From NCBI GenBank assembly GCA_964015035.1, contig CAXHCA010000010.1:1-64000 (forward strand): a stretch of DNA of 64,000 bases, in the 5' to 3' direction. The position numbers were made by a program, and so were the translations under genes. A model generated the notes under the pieces. The model did no database searches and was not told where the DNA came from. It was given only the letters and a program-made list of their open reading frames with translations. The DNA comes from BQJU01 sp964015035. Its GTDB lineage: Bacteria > Bacteroidota > Bacteroidia > Chitinophagales > Saprospiraceae. Position 1 is the stretch's first letter, and every line of letters starts with the position of its first letter. Of this stretch, positions 45,269 to 55,204 are shown in pieces.

Positions 45269-46165
45269 ATGAAAAAATCAAATATGAGTAAATGGGGCGC
45301 ATTAATGGGGTTGGTCGGTCTGACTTTGGCAGCTTGCGATCTAATCAATCCAGCCGAAGAAATCCCGGCCTATATCTATGTGCCCTCTATTGAGTTGCAA
45401 ACCAATGTGGCTACACAAGGCAGCAATTCATCAAAAATAACGGATGTCTGGCTAACCGTAGAAGGAGACTTTCTGGGGGCGTACACCCTGCCCGCCAAAA
45501 TTCCCATCCTCAAAAACGGTGAGACACAACTCTCGCTTCGCGCGGGAATCAAGGATAATGGAGTGAATGCTACTCCTGAAATCTACCCTTTTTACGAGCG
45601 TTATGAGACGACGATTGATTTGCAGCCCAATGAAACAGACACCATTCGTCCGATCATTCGCTATATGGATAATGTACGGTTTGCCATGATTGAGGGTTTT
45701 GAAAATGCCAGCACGCATCAGTTTCAGGATCTGAGAAGTGGTGAGGATGCGAATAAAATTACCATATCTAGTCAAGATGCCTTTGAAGGCCTCTCAGCCG
45801 TCATTCAATTGGATACAGCAAGTAGTTTTGTGGAATTAGCAACCATCGATCGATTTAAGGATTTAACCACAACCAACCTACAGGTTTACCTGGAGGTGAA
45901 TTACCGGTCGGAAGTACCGGCCATTTTCGGCCTGGTGGGATATGATGATTCCGATCCATTTACCGGATACCCCTTATACGATCCAGGATTCAGTCCTAAA
46001 GGGGAATGGAACAAAATATATTTTAACTTGAGCACACTGATTGCCCAAGGCAATTTTGATGAATACCAGATTGGGTTTAATGCATTTATTCCCATCGAAA
46101 ATGGTGCATTGACCCTCGATAAAGGACAATTACAACTAGACAATATCAAATTAGTGCATTTCTAA
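45269..46165 (+). CDS. Hypothetical lipoprotein
   Basis: This 298-residue lipoprotein has the lipobox LAAC (Cys about residue 23) after MGLVGLTLAAC. The N-terminal half is beta-rich (VWLTVEGDFLGAYTLP, KNGETQLSLRAGIKDNG). The C-terminal ~150 residues (RFAMIEGFENAS, DTASSFVELATID, GEWNKIYFNLSTLI, QLQLDNIKLVHF) have the jelly-roll look of a carbohydrate-binding or fibronectin-like domain. No catalytic motif is visible. It starts 12 bases after the dehydrogenase, suggesting one transcript with the sugar transferase that follows after ~95 bases. Confidence 0.75.
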   Translation: MKKSNMSKWGALMGLVGLTLAACDLINPAEEIPAYIYVPSIELQTNVATQGSNSSKITDVWLTVEGDFLGAYTLPAKIPILKNGETQLSLRAGIKDNGVNATPEIYPFYERYETTIDLQPNETDTIRPIIRYMDNVRFAMIEGFENASTHQFQDLRSGEDANKITISSQDAFEGLSAVIQLDTASSFVELATIDRFKDLTTTNLQVYLEVNYRSEVPAIFGLVGYDDSDPFTGYPLYDPGFSPKGEWNKIYFNLSTLIAQGNFDEYQIGFNAFIPIENGALTLDKGQLQLDNIKLVHF

Positions 46166-46260
46166 TGGATACTTAGTACAGATGCTCCAGCAGACATGTT
46201 TGCGGTCGCCCTTATCTCTAAGTCCGCAGAAATGTCGGAGTATCGGAAAAAACAAGAAAC

Positions 46261-47679
46261 ATGACCAGGGAGCGTCGCGTAGATACATTCTTTTACAAGA
46301 TCGCGGATTTTATCACCGCTATGTTATCCTGGGCCTGCTTTTTTGCTTATCGCAAACACCTGGAAAGCGGGACCCTCCATTGGCAGGATATTGACGAGCC
46401 CAATTTTTGGCTAGGAATTGTGATCATCCCTATCGGCTGGGTCCTTTTTTACTCCATCTTTGATCAGTACAAGGATATTTATCGCCTTTCTCGCCTGGCG
46501 ACCCTGGCCAGAACACTATTTCTGAGCTTTTTTGGGGTCATCTTCCTGTTTTTTACCCTAATTCTCGATGATTTTGTAACCAATTACACCACCTACTATA
46601 CTTCTTTCACCACGCTCTTTCTACTGCATTTTTTCTTTACCGCTACGGTGCGAATGATCATCTTAACCCGTGCCAGTTGGCGACTCAAAGCGGGTAAAGT
46701 GACGTACAATACCCTCATTATTGGCGGCAATCAAAATGCGCTGGAACTCTATCACGAAATCACGGGGCGAGAAAAAGGATTGGGCTACCATTTTGTTGGA
46801 TTTATTGATGCCAATGGCAGAAGCACCAACGAACTAGGGCAGTTTCTTCCTAAACTCGGCAAAATTGAGGACTTGAATGAAGTAATCAGTCAGCAGAAAA
46901 TTGAAGAGGTCATTATCGCCATAGAAACATCGGAACACAACCGCTTGCGCGAAATTCTAAATGTACTGTTTGACTTTAATTCCCAGATCTTGGTAAAGAT
47001 TATTCCCGACATGTACGACATTATGCTGGGGACGGTCAAAATGAATCATGTCTACGGAGCCGTTTTAATTGAAATCGGCCAGGATTTGATGCCTAAATGG
47101 CAACGGCTGGTCAAACGGCTCATCGACCTTTCTGTGTCTATTGTTACCCTAATTATCTTGTCTCCGGTATATGCCTATGTGGCCATGCGGGTGCGGTTGT
47201 CTTCGCCGGGCCCGATTCTTTTTAAACAGGAACGCATTGGGTTAAATGGGAAACCATTTGACATCCTCAAATTCCGATCCATGCCGCTTGATGCAGAAAA
47301 GGAAGGCCCTCAACTTTCCCACGACGGGGACTCCCGATGCACGCCCTGGGGTGCGGTAATGCGCAAATGGCGATTGGATGAGTTACCTCAATTCTGGAAT
47401 GTACTGATCGGCGATATGTCCATCGTTGGTCCACGGCCAGAACGCCAATACTATATTGATTTGATCATGCAGCGGGCTCCCCACTACCGCCACCTTTTGA
47501 AAGTTCGACCGGGCATTACTTCATGGGGACAAGTAAAATACGGCTATGCCTCTAACGTGGACCAAATGCTGCAACGCCTCAAATTTGACATCCTCTATAT
47601 TGAGAACATGTCTTTGGCCCTCGATTTTAAAATCATGTTTTATACCGTCCTGGTCCTTTTGCAGGGGAAGGGCAAATAG
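46261..47679 (+). CDS. Exopolysaccharide polyprenyl-phosphate sugar transferase (WcaJ/PglC type)
   Basis: This 472-residue protein has several N-terminal membrane helices, a central Rossmann-like segment (TYNTLIIGGNQNALELYHEI), one more helix (LVKRLIDLSVSIVTLIILSP) and the C-terminal bacterial sugar transferase domain: FKQERIGLNGKPFDILKFRS, RKWRLDELPQFWNVLIGDMS, IVGPRPE and RPGITSWGQVKYGYAS. It would place a sugar phosphate on undecaprenyl phosphate at the inner membrane as the first step of capsule or exopolysaccharide synthesis. No other glycosyltransferases are seen nearby, so the rest of the pathway is elsewhere. Confidence 0.92.
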   Translation: MTRERRVDTFFYKIADFITAMLSWACFFAYRKHLESGTLHWQDIDEPNFWLGIVIIPIGWVLFYSIFDQYKDIYRLSRLATLARTLFLSFFGVIFLFFTLILDDFVTNYTTYYTSFTTLFLLHFFFTATVRMIILTRASWRLKAGKVTYNTLIIGGNQNALELYHEITGREKGLGYHFVGFIDANGRSTNELGQFLPKLGKIEDLNEVISQQKIEEVIIAIETSEHNRLREILNVLFDFNSQILVKIIPDMYDIMLGTVKMNHVYGAVLIEIGQDLMPKWQRLVKRLIDLSVSIVTLIILSPVYAYVAMRVRLSSPGPILFKQERIGLNGKPFDILKFRSMPLDAEKEGPQLSHDGDSRCTPWGAVMRKWRLDELPQFWNVLIGDMSIVGPRPERQYYIDLIMQRAPHYRHLLKVRPGITSWGQVKYGYASNVDQMLQRLKFDILYIENMSLALDFKIMFYTVLVLLQGKGK

Positions 47680-47687
47680 TAGCGAAT

Positions 47688-50600
47688 TTAGGGCTTATCG
47701 GCATCTGCCGAGGGCACCACTAAAGCCGGTAAATCCTTCGCCCGGTAGAGCCGATTAAATTCAGCCACATCTTCTTCTATGATGCGGTCCATCAAGCTTT
47801 GGTTCTTCGACCAATCATCGAGCAAGTCCTTTAATCGCTGCCTTGCACCACTGGTCACTGTCGGATCTTGCGTATCCACCCTGGAACGCAGGTTGATCAA
47901 TTCCGAATTTAAGCCATTGGGGAAGTTGATTACATCCTGATATGTTTTTTGGTTGGGTTGGACTAGGTTTTCCTCCCAACGGTCAATTTTATCAACGATA
48001 TCTTTACCCTTGTCTACCACCGCAGCAGCTGTTTCAATTGGTTTGAGATGTCGATTGTAATCCTCGATCTGCTTTTTTACTGCGCGCATGCGAATGACCG
48101 CTTGGTGGATATCCTTAACGGCATTATCAATGGTGACTAAAATCTCCTGCTGGTCCGTGTAGTCTGCAGGAGAAGCTTTCACCCTTGGGTCAGGTAAAAT
48201 TTTGCAAGTGGTTTCATGCAAGGTAAATGGTCCCGTCAGGCGAATGATATACTCCCCTGGCCCCACCTTACTACCGTGATAATCTCCCAGCATAAATACA
48301 TTTGGCACATTGGGAATCGGTGAGCGGCGCATGTCCCAATTAAAGCGATTAACCCCTCGTTTTGAGGGCAATAGAAGTGGTTCTGATGGTCCCCCTTCAT
48401 ATTTGACAAAGTTGGGGTCTTTTTTGTTGTGATACCGACGAATAATATTACCCGTTTTATCCACGATTTCCAGTTTCAGGTCACTGCTGTCCATTGATTC
48501 GGGCAGGTAGTAGTCAATGATCAATCCCGCCAGGGGGTTTTGTCCTTGGCCAGGAACGGCCTTGTTGTCTTTTGGGCTTTCAAACCTTACAGTGGGCTTA
48601 GGGCTAAAAAGCAGCATGTGTCCATTCATCACCACATCGCGCCCTTGCTGAATGGAACTGAGGTCATCCAGTATCCAAAATCCTCGACCAGAAGTAGCCG
48701 CGATGAGGTCATTATCTCTAATGGTCAAATCGGTGATGGGGCACAACGGCAAATTCAATTGAAAGCGGTGCCAACGCAGGCCATTACTTACAGAAATGTA
48801 AAGGCCATTCTCCGTACCCGCATATAAGATGCCCGCTACCTTTGGATCTTCCCGGACCACGCGCACAAAATCTTCAGGTGAAATTCCATCTGTAATCAAA
48901 TCCCAATTTTGGCCAAAATCTTCAGTGACCAAAATAATCGGTTTTAGATCGTCAAATTTATAGCGCGTGGCAACGACGTACGCCCCCCCCGGCCGATGAG
49001 GAGATACTTCAATGCTATTGATCAAACACTCCTGTAGATCAGGTGGTGTTACATTATTCCAAGTTTTGCCTTCATTTCGAGTCACATGGATACGACCATC
49101 ATCGGTTCCTACCCACAATGTTTTGGCTTCATGTGGCGAACAGGCCAAATAACTAATCGTATTGTAATTTTCTCCACCGGCTCCTTCATTCGTAAACGGA
49201 TATCCGCCCGGCCCCTGCTGACGAGAATCATTACGGGTGAGATCCGGGCTAATTTCTTTCCAATGCAGCCCCCCATCAGCCGTACGCAAAACAACATTGG
49301 CGGCATGGTAAATGACCTCTGGGTTCTGAGGAGAACAAACAATGGGGGCATTCCAGTTAAACCGATATTTCATATCGCGAGGCGTACTGGCCAATCCTAT
49401 CTGTGGATAGGCCATGATGTCCTTCGTGTTTTTTGTTTTGCTATCATAAACTGAAATATTCCCCTGATAACTGCCGCCATATATCAACTCGGGATTTTCA
49501 GGATCAAATGCAATAAAGGCGCTTTCTCCTCCCGATACGGAATACCAGTCTTTTTCGTCGATACCACTATCACTGGTTTTACTGGCAATGGCGATGGTTG
49601 AATTATCTTGTTGACCACCGTATACGTAGTAAGGAAAACGTTTGTCGGCAATGACTCGGTAAATTTGTGCCGTAGGTTGGTTGTCTTGAGAAGACCAGCT
49701 TTTTCCTCCATTAAAGCTGATGCAAGCCCCTCCATCATTACCTAAAATCAAATTGTTGGTATTCTGTGGATTGATCCATAGGTCGTGTTGATCGCCATGC
49801 GGGTTGGCAATTTTGACAAAAGTCTTCCCCCCATCGGTAGATTTGAGCATGGGGGCATTTAAAACATAAACGGTCTCCGTATCGACCGGGTCGGTGAATA
49901 TCTCGATATAATACCAGGCTCTGGCGTAGGTGATCCGATCACCATTGACCAACTGCCAGTTTTTGCCACCATCATTGGAGCGAAAAACACCACCCACTTC
50001 GGCCTCTATATTGGCATAAACGACATCCGGATTAGCTCGGCTGACATCAACGGCTACCTTTCCCATTTTTTCGGGCAATCCATCCGTCAACCGTTCCCAG
50101 CTTTCACCGCCATCCGTTGATTTATAGATTCCCGAACCATCACCACCACTGCGAATGGTCCACGGAAAGCGCTGATGATCCCAGGTTCCTGCGTATAATA
50201 CCCTTGGATTTTGGTAGTCCATACTCAAGTCGCTGGCGCCTGTTGTTTCGTTGATATACAATACCTTTCGCCAAGTGCTGCCCCCATCAGTGGTCTTGTA
50301 TACCCCACGGTGCTCATTGCGGCCAAAAACGGCTCCTTGCACTGCTACAAAAACGATATTGGGGTCTTCAGGGTGGATGCGAATTTCTGAGATATGGCGA
50401 GAGTCGGGTAAACCAATGTATTTCCAAGTTTTTCCGCCATCCGTAGATTTGTAAACGCCATCTCCATGAGTCGTCATTACCCCTCGAACAGCATGTTCAC
50501 CGGTTCCAACGTATAAAATATTGGGATCTGAAGGCGCGACACTAATGGCTCCGATTGAGCCCGTTCTGAAAACACCATCGGAGATATTGTTCCAAGTAAA

Positions 50601-50849
50601 CCCTGCATCTTCGGTTTTCCAAACACCACCACCGGTACTCCCCATGTAGTAGGTCATTGGATTTCCAGGTACTCCTGAAACAGCCACACTTCTTCCCCCA
50701 CGAAAGGGGCCGATGTTGCGCCATTGCAAGCCTTGGTATAGGGCGGGATTAAACAGACGGTAGCGATTGTTTTGGTTTTCTTGTGCATAGGAGGTACACA
50801 CCCCTAGCATCAGAGCTGCTATTGCCACCCAAAGATACAGGTGTTTCAT
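47688..50849 (-). CDS. Secreted BNR/VPS10-type beta-propeller protein
   Basis: A 1053-residue protein with a signal peptide (LMLGVCTSYAQ). The main part (about 40-750) carries repeated BNR/Asp-box blades, e.g. GVWKTEDAGFTWNNIS, GVYKSTDGGKTWKYIG, GIYKSTDGGESWERLT, GVFRSNDGGKNWQLV, with the S-x-D-G-G-x-T-W pattern recurring in most. A Pro-rich beta-domain follows, then a helical end with coiled-coil-like segments (AVIRMRAVKKQIEDYNRHL). It belongs to the sortilin-like 'glycosyl hydrolase' group abundant in Bacteroidota. Enzyme activity is unproven; carbohydrate or protein binding is the safer guess. No type IX sorting domain is seen. Confidence 0.88.
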   Translation of the reverse strand: MKHLYLWVAIAALMLGVCTSYAQENQNNRYRLFNPALYQGLQWRNIGPFRGGRSVAVSGVPGNPMTYYMGSTGGGVWKTEDAGFTWNNISDGVFRTGSIGAISVAPSDPNILYVGTGEHAVRGVMTTHGDGVYKSTDGGKTWKYIGLPDSRHISEIRIHPEDPNIVFVAVQGAVFGRNEHRGVYKTTDGGSTWRKVLYINETTGASDLSMDYQNPRVLYAGTWDHQRFPWTIRSGGDGSGIYKSTDGGESWERLTDGLPEKMGKVAVDVSRANPDVVYANIEAEVGGVFRSNDGGKNWQLVNGDRITYARAWYYIEIFTDPVDTETVYVLNAPMLKSTDGGKTFVKIANPHGDQHDLWINPQNTNNLILGNDGGACISFNGGKSWSSQDNQPTAQIYRVIADKRFPYYVYGGQQDNSTIAIASKTSDSGIDEKDWYSVSGGESAFIAFDPENPELIYGGSYQGNISVYDSKTKNTKDIMAYPQIGLASTPRDMKYRFNWNAPIVCSPQNPEVIYHAANVVLRTADGGLHWKEISPDLTRNDSRQQGPGGYPFTNEGAGGENYNTISYLACSPHEAKTLWVGTDDGRIHVTRNEGKTWNNVTPPDLQECLINSIEVSPHRPGGAYVVATRYKFDDLKPIILVTEDFGQNWDLITDGISPEDFVRVVREDPKVAGILYAGTENGLYISVSNGLRWHRFQLNLPLCPITDLTIRDNDLIAATSGRGFWILDDLSSIQQGRDVVMNGHMLLFSPKPTVRFESPKDNKAVPGQGQNPLAGLIIDYYLPESMDSSDLKLEIVDKTGNIIRRYHNKKDPNFVKYEGGPSEPLLLPSKRGVNRFNWDMRRSPIPNVPNVFMLGDYHGSKVGPGEYIIRLTGPFTLHETTCKILPDPRVKASPADYTDQQEILVTIDNAVKDIHQAVIRMRAVKKQIEDYNRHLKPIETAAAVVDKGKDIVDKIDRWEENLVQPNQKTYQDVINFPNGLNSELINLRSRVDTQDPTVTSGARQRLKDLLDDWSKNQSLMDRIIEEDVAEFNRLYRAKDLPALVVPSADADKP

Positions 50850-51373
50850 TTTTCAGCCAGTTTAGTGTAGCAACTACGCCTAATCATATAGGCAATACAA
50901 TTGCTAAATGTAGTTTTCTCAAAAGTCCGGTAAAGATAGCACCAAATTTTTAAAAAAGCGATTACACGCCTTTGGAGATCAAAGCAAAGGAGCCTCCACC
51001 ACTACCTAATGCCATTATTGGTAACAATCTCCGGTGTGTACACTTGTCCGGCAAGCGGGAAGTCTAATAAGAGGGGGGAACCATTTAATTAAAAAGCAAT
51101 ATGCCGATAGTTAGTTTTTAAGGGTGTCCATCCTGCATCAGGATGAACGGCAAAGAACCGATAACCCAATGGGTTCTCGGCTGGCATACCGCAATTTTTC
51201 ATTTCCTATTTCAAAGTAAAGATGTTACAAACCTAAAATGGAACCAATACTACTCGTATTACTTCCAGATTTAATGAGTAGTACGATAAAAATAAATAAA
51301 AGTTTCAGAAAAAAATAATAATTCTCTATTTATGTCCATTAATTGTAACTGACCTCCTATTCTGTGCGCACAA
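50850..51373. other. Intergenic region between divergent genes
   Basis: No coding frame is supported. Two small hairpins stand side by side: CATCCTG/CAGGATG at 51129-51145 and AGAACC/GGTTCT at 51154-51177. The remainder is AT-rich and should hold the promoters of the minus-strand BNR protein and the plus-strand hydrolase. A small RNA is possible but not demonstrated. Confidence 0.4.
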
Positions 51374-51421
51374 ATGAGCAGCATTGGCCCATTGATTAGA
51401 ACACGAATGAACCCGATTGAT

Positions 51422-52618
51422 ATGTTTCGACGCTTTTTTATTTATTGCTGGACTATTTTGCTTTTTTACAGTTGTCAAAGAGATAAATTGGCCCCTTCTC
51501 CCGAATTGGCAAGTCCTCCTCCAACGACAATTTCCAATCCGCTTCCTTCTCGTCTTTTAAAAAAGGCCATAGCGTCTTTTGAAGACAGTTTACAACACGC
51601 CATGCAATTGCAAGGGTTTCCCGGGGCCGCCTTTGCCGTTGTTGAAGGAGGAAAAATAGTGCACAGCCAGGGATATGGTCTCCGACAAATTGGTTGTAAA
51701 GAACCGGTTGACCGCAACACGGTTTTTAGAATTGCCTCCCTGTCAAAAGCATTTCCAGCTGTTTTGACTGGCATGCTGGTACAAGACAGTACCCTAAGGT
51801 GGGACGATGCCGTAAAGGACTATCTACCCGACTTGACCTTAAGCCGTGCTTCTGCGGCAGATAGTTTATCTATTCGCCATCTGCTGAGTCACACTACGGG
51901 GCTTCCCAGGCATACCTATTCCAACCTGTTAAACATGGGTGTTCCTTATGCCGATATTCTTTCCCAACTCAAAGATGTTCGGGTAGCCCATACTCCAGGC
52001 ACTTGGTATAACTACCAAAATGTAGTGTATTCCCTGATTGGTGATGTGGTGCAAAAGGCAGTTGGAAAGTCCTATGATCAACTGCTCGAAGAAAGGGTTT
52101 TCAAGCCACTTGATATGCAGCATGCATCTACCGGTTTTTATGCGCTACAAGCCGGCGACAATGTCGCAGCCCCACATAAGTATGATGGAGAAAAATATTT
52201 CCCTTCTAAGGCATCAACCAATTTTTACAGCGTTTTGCCTGCCGCGGGTGTCAATGCCAGTGTTCAGGATATGGCCAAGTGGATGCTACTCATGCTGGGA
52301 CATCGGGAAAAGCTTTTGGACAGCCTCACCCTTTGGGAAATCCAAAAGGAACAAATTGCGGTATCTCCTCGAGAAAGAGTGATGCGCTCTTGGCGGCCAG
52401 TCGATGCGTCAGGATATGGGCTGGGCTGGCGAACGGCCATTAAAAATGGGACTCGGATTGTTTTCCACGGAGGTTTTGTCAATGGTTATCGGGCAGAAAT
52501 TTTGCTGCTTCCCGAAGAAGACATCGGATTGGTGGTACTTACCAATAGCTTTAACCCCTTTATCGGTCACTGCCTACCTTATTTTCTGGAATTGATACAA
52601 CGGGACGTTGTTAGGTAA
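51422..52618 (+). CDS. Beta-lactamase-family serine hydrolase, lipoprotein
   Basis: The ATG at 51422 is favoured because it gives a short lipoprotein signal (FRRFFIYCWTILLFYSC, then Cys); upstream ATGs at 51374 and 51407 are also in frame. The domain is a class C beta-lactamase/D-aminopeptidase-like fold. FRIASLSKAFPAVL gives the nucleophile-Lys pair (SLSK), WYNYQNVVYSLIG the Tyr-x-Asn motif, and FHGGFVNGYRAEIL the HxG motif in place of KTG. It is anchored in a membrane facing the periplasm and may act on peptidoglycan peptides, esters or peptides; drug resistance should not be assumed. Confidence 0.88.
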   Translation: MFRRFFIYCWTILLFYSCQRDKLAPSPELASPPPTTISNPLPSRLLKKAIASFEDSLQHAMQLQGFPGAAFAVVEGGKIVHSQGYGLRQIGCKEPVDRNTVFRIASLSKAFPAVLTGMLVQDSTLRWDDAVKDYLPDLTLSRASAADSLSIRHLLSHTTGLPRHTYSNLLNMGVPYADILSQLKDVRVAHTPGTWYNYQNVVYSLIGDVVQKAVGKSYDQLLEERVFKPLDMQHASTGFYALQAGDNVAAPHKYDGEKYFPSKASTNFYSVLPAAGVNASVQDMAKWMLLMLGHREKLLDSLTLWEIQKEQIAVSPRERVMRSWRPVDASGYGLGWRTAIKNGTRIVFHGGFVNGYRAEILLLPEEDIGLVVLTNSFNPFIGHCLPYFLELIQRDVVR

Positions 52619-52622
52619 TGAG

Positions 52623-53915
52623 CTATTCAAACTTGACCGTATACGACTGAATGACGGGCTGTTCTCCTTTATCGATCTTCCATTTAGGGCCATTCTGCAT
52701 CAAGCGAATGGCTTCGGCATCACAGGAGGCACATAAGGATTGTAATACCTTAAAATTGCTCAAAGAGCCATCCGGGTGAACCGTAAACTGAAGGCGCACT
52801 GATCCCTGTATATTGACTGCAGGTTTGACCAGGTTCTTCTTGACATAACGATCCAGTTTTCTAAAGCCGCCGACCGGTGTAGCAATGATATTGGAATTTT
52901 CGCGGGTAGAAGCTTTTTCCTTAGCTCGTTTGTCCTCTTTTTCTGCCGGCACCGGCACCGTTGCTGCGTCAAGTGCTACATCAGATCCATTAAGCACGAC
53001 GTGAAGCGTATCGGGGCCAGCGATATTTCTCGTCTCAGTGGTGAACCCTGAGTAGTTAAACTGCAAGGCACTATAGTTGCGATCCCATTTCAAGCTAAAT
53101 CGCCCATCCACTCCGGTAATGGTTCCTACATCTGTGCCCGGCACGACCACACTGGCACCACTGATCGGCTCACCAATTTCGTCCTGGACAACGCCAACGA
53201 CGTACTGCAATTCATTGGGAGGTGTGGGTGAACTTGGTTTCGCAAAATCGCTGTCTTCCAGGCTAAAGAAAGTATCCGCAGTACTGGGAGTAGGGATGGT
53301 ATTGGCATCCTTTGCTTTCTTCTTACTGCGCAAATGTTCTGCTTCGACCGATTCAATTTCAGCAATAGGTGTCGCACCTTCCTTCGTCAAAGTCTTAGGT
53401 TCGGTTTCTTCCTGCATTGCAATGAGCTCATTTGAGACATCACTTTGCGTATCAGAATTGGTTTGGGTAGTAGTTGGCGATGTTTGGTCTTCTGTCAACG
53501 CCGCCGCTTCTTGTTCACCAGCCCCGTCAATCTGTTGAGGAGTATCAGTGCTTCGGGCACCATCCAAGGGTTGGGATTCCGTTTGTTCAGACAAAGGCCC
53601 TGCATTATTTGGGCCGAGGAAATAAAAACCAGAAATGGCAACGACCAGCAATAGGGCCACAGCTGCAACCCGCGTTAATAGGAGGATTATACCCGCATTC
53701 CGATGGCTCGAATTGGGTCGTAGGCGAGACCGAATCTCGGTCAATGCAGCAACATGATCCTGTTTAGGAAATTTGCGATAGCCTTCCACCGCATCTGCCA
53801 AAAAGGGATCTTCGCTCATCTGTCGCTCCAGATGTGCCTCGTCTTCTCGATTGCCATCTGGGCCTATCCAGTTGCGCAACCAGGTGAATCCGTCATTTCC
53901 TTCTTGATTATTCAT
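52623..53915 (-). CDS. ECF-associated membrane protein with carboxypeptidase-regulatory and TonB-C domains
   Basis: A 430-residue protein. Residues 1-70 look like a cytoplasmic anti-sigma-like head (RWQ-free, ending VAALTEIRSRLRPN). One membrane helix follows (about 74-100: VAAVALLLVVAISGFYFLG), then a low-complexity Thr/Glu-rich linker. Next come a CarboxypepD_reg-like domain (VGVVQDEIGEPISGASVVV, GVDGRFSLKW, VVLNGSDV) and a C-terminal TonB-C domain (LVKPAVNIQGSVRLQFTVHP ... QSYTVKFE). The gene overlaps the upstream ECF sigma by 4 bases, so it is the likely membrane-bound regulator of that sigma. The pairing with a TonB-C sensor part suggests signals from the outer membrane. Confidence 0.8.
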   Translation of the reverse strand: MNNQEGNDGFTWLRNWIGPDGNREDEAHLERQMSEDPFLADAVEGYRKFPKQDHVAALTEIRSRLRPNSSHRNAGIILLLTRVAAVALLLVVAISGFYFLGPNNAGPLSEQTESQPLDGARSTDTPQQIDGAGEQEAAALTEDQTSPTTTQTNSDTQSDVSNELIAMQEETEPKTLTKEGATPIAEIESVEAEHLRSKKKAKDANTIPTPSTADTFFSLEDSDFAKPSSPTPPNELQYVVGVVQDEIGEPISGASVVVPGTDVGTITGVDGRFSLKWDRNYSALQFNYSGFTTETRNIAGPDTLHVVLNGSDVALDAATVPVPAEKEDKRAKEKASTRENSNIIATPVGGFRKLDRYVKKNLVKPAVNIQGSVRLQFTVHPDGSLSNFKVLQSLCASCDAEAIRLMQNGPKWKIDKGEQPVIQSYTVKFE

Positions 53916-54508
53916 TTCTCCTTACCCTTGAGGGCCTTGTTTTTCTTTTCAATACATTTTCGCAAGTTCCTTCTTCCATTCTGGATATAGGACCTCACTG
54001 TTCCGACCTCATCCATTCTCATCTCAGCAATTTCCTTATAGGACTTTCCTTCAAAATAAAACAGGTTGATACAAAACTTCTGCTCTATTTTCAGTTTCTC
54101 CAAACAAGCCTTCAATGCGGCCTCATGCCCATTTTGGATAGCTGGATCATTTAATGGATGCAATTCTTCCGCAGATTGCATAAAATTAGGATCAAAAGAA
54201 ACGGTAATCTTTTTTTTATCGCTGCGGAGCTGCATCAGACAGTGATTTTTTGCCAAAACGTGCAGCCAGGATTGGAATTGTCGAATTTCGTGCGCTTTTA
54301 CTTTGTTGATTAGTTCTTCATAAATGGCCATCACAGCATCTTCTGCCAAGTTAGGGTCCCCCAAATACTTTAGGCATACCCCAAATACCAACTCCAGATA
54401 GCGATCGTAGAGTTGTCCTAGAAAACGTTGCTCACCGGTTGACTGGTATTGGGCTATCAGTTCAGCATCGGTGGCAGGAGCTTGTTCTGATCTAAAAAAC
54501 CTCAGCAT
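53912..54508 (-). CDS. ECF-type RNA polymerase sigma factor
   Basis: This 198-residue sigma-70 region 2/4 protein contains LIAQYQSTGEQRFLGQLYDR, then GVCLKYLGDPNLAEDAVMAI (region 2), FQSWLHVLAKNHCLMQLRSD, and region 4 with LKIEQKFCINLFYFEGKSYK and EIAEMRMDEVGTVRSYIQNG. The end is lysine-rich (KCIEKKNKALKGKEK). The gene is first in its operon and its stop overlaps the start of the membrane partner (TGA within ATGA), a standard sign of a sigma/regulator pair. Confidence 0.92.
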   Translation of the reverse strand: MLRFFRSEQAPATDAELIAQYQSTGEQRFLGQLYDRYLELVFGVCLKYLGDPNLAEDAVMAIYEELINKVKAHEIRQFQSWLHVLAKNHCLMQLRSDKKKITVSFDPNFMQSAEELHPLNDPAIQNGHEAALKACLEKLKIEQKFCINLFYFEGKSYKEIAEMRMDEVGTVRSYIQNGRRNLRKCIEKKNKALKGKEK

Positions 54509-54770
54509 GTTGTAAAGTTAAACATTAGACTCGTTTTCCAAGGACCATTTGGGTATTAAAATCCCTTTTCCCATAGATTTGCTTCCTGTCCCTGATATCA
54601 TCTAGCCTTTTTCACCTATGCATCAACGCTACAATCCTTCAAAAAATTGCTAATTTAACCTTCGCGCGGGTTCTTTTTGAACCAAGTGCCTATCCCAACT
54701 GTAATAATGTATTAGAATCTTCAAGTTTTAGAAACGGAAGGTTAACTTTGTAAAAAATAAAAAGTAAGTT

Positions 54771-55184
54771 ATGTATCCAGCGGAACTGACAGCGCCTATG
54801 GCGCAAGATTTAACCAGCTTTGGTTTTGAGAGCTTAACCTCAGCAGATGAGGTTGTCGAGGTTTTGGAAAATATGGAAGGTACTGCTTTGCTTGTGGTTA
54901 ATTCCGTATGTGGCTGTGCAGCTGCCAATGCCCGGCCCGGAGCAAAACTAGCTATTCAAAATGATGCCAAACCTGATCATTTGTACACAGTGTTTGCAGG
55001 AGTAGACAAGGAAGCAACGGCCAAGGCTAGAGAGTTCCTACTGCCCTACCCTCCTTCATCACCTTCTATCGCCTTATTTAAGGACGGTAAATTGGTCCAC
55101 TTTTTAGAAAGACACCACATTGAAGGGCGTTCGGCCGAAATCATTGCTCAAAACTTGAAAATGGCATTTGACCATTTTTGTTAG
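54771..55184 (+). CDS. Bacilliredoxin (BrxA/BrxB family)
   Basis: A 137-residue thioredoxin-fold protein of the YphP/BrxA family. The mark is SVCGCAAANARPGA, a CGC-A active site replacing the CxxC of thioredoxin. Other family stretches are MYPAELTAPMAQDLTSFGF at the N-terminus, HLYTVFAGVDKEATAKAREF, PPSSPSIALFKDGKLVHFLE and RHHIEGRSAEIIA. In Firmicutes these enzymes remove bacillithiol from mixed disulfides; the Bacteroidota homologue probably serves thiol redox repair too. A strong terminator follows. Confidence 0.93.
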   Translation: MYPAELTAPMAQDLTSFGFESLTSADEVVEVLENMEGTALLVVNSVCGCAAANARPGAKLAIQNDAKPDHLYTVFAGVDKEATAKAREFLLPYPPSSPSIALFKDGKLVHFLERHHIEGRSAEIIAQNLKMAFDHFC

Positions 55185-55204
55185 CACGCAACAGCAGGAT
55201 AAAG

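Noticed and set aside
51129..51177. Two adjacent small hairpins taken as a possible riboswitch or sRNA
   Set aside because: Stems are only 6-7 bases long and neither sits at the end of a gene or has a T-run, so no specific class could be supported.
51422..52618. Antibiotic-resistance beta-lactamase call for the serine hydrolase
   Set aside because: The fold is shared by many peptidases and esterases; nothing in the sequence or context shows activity on beta-lactams.
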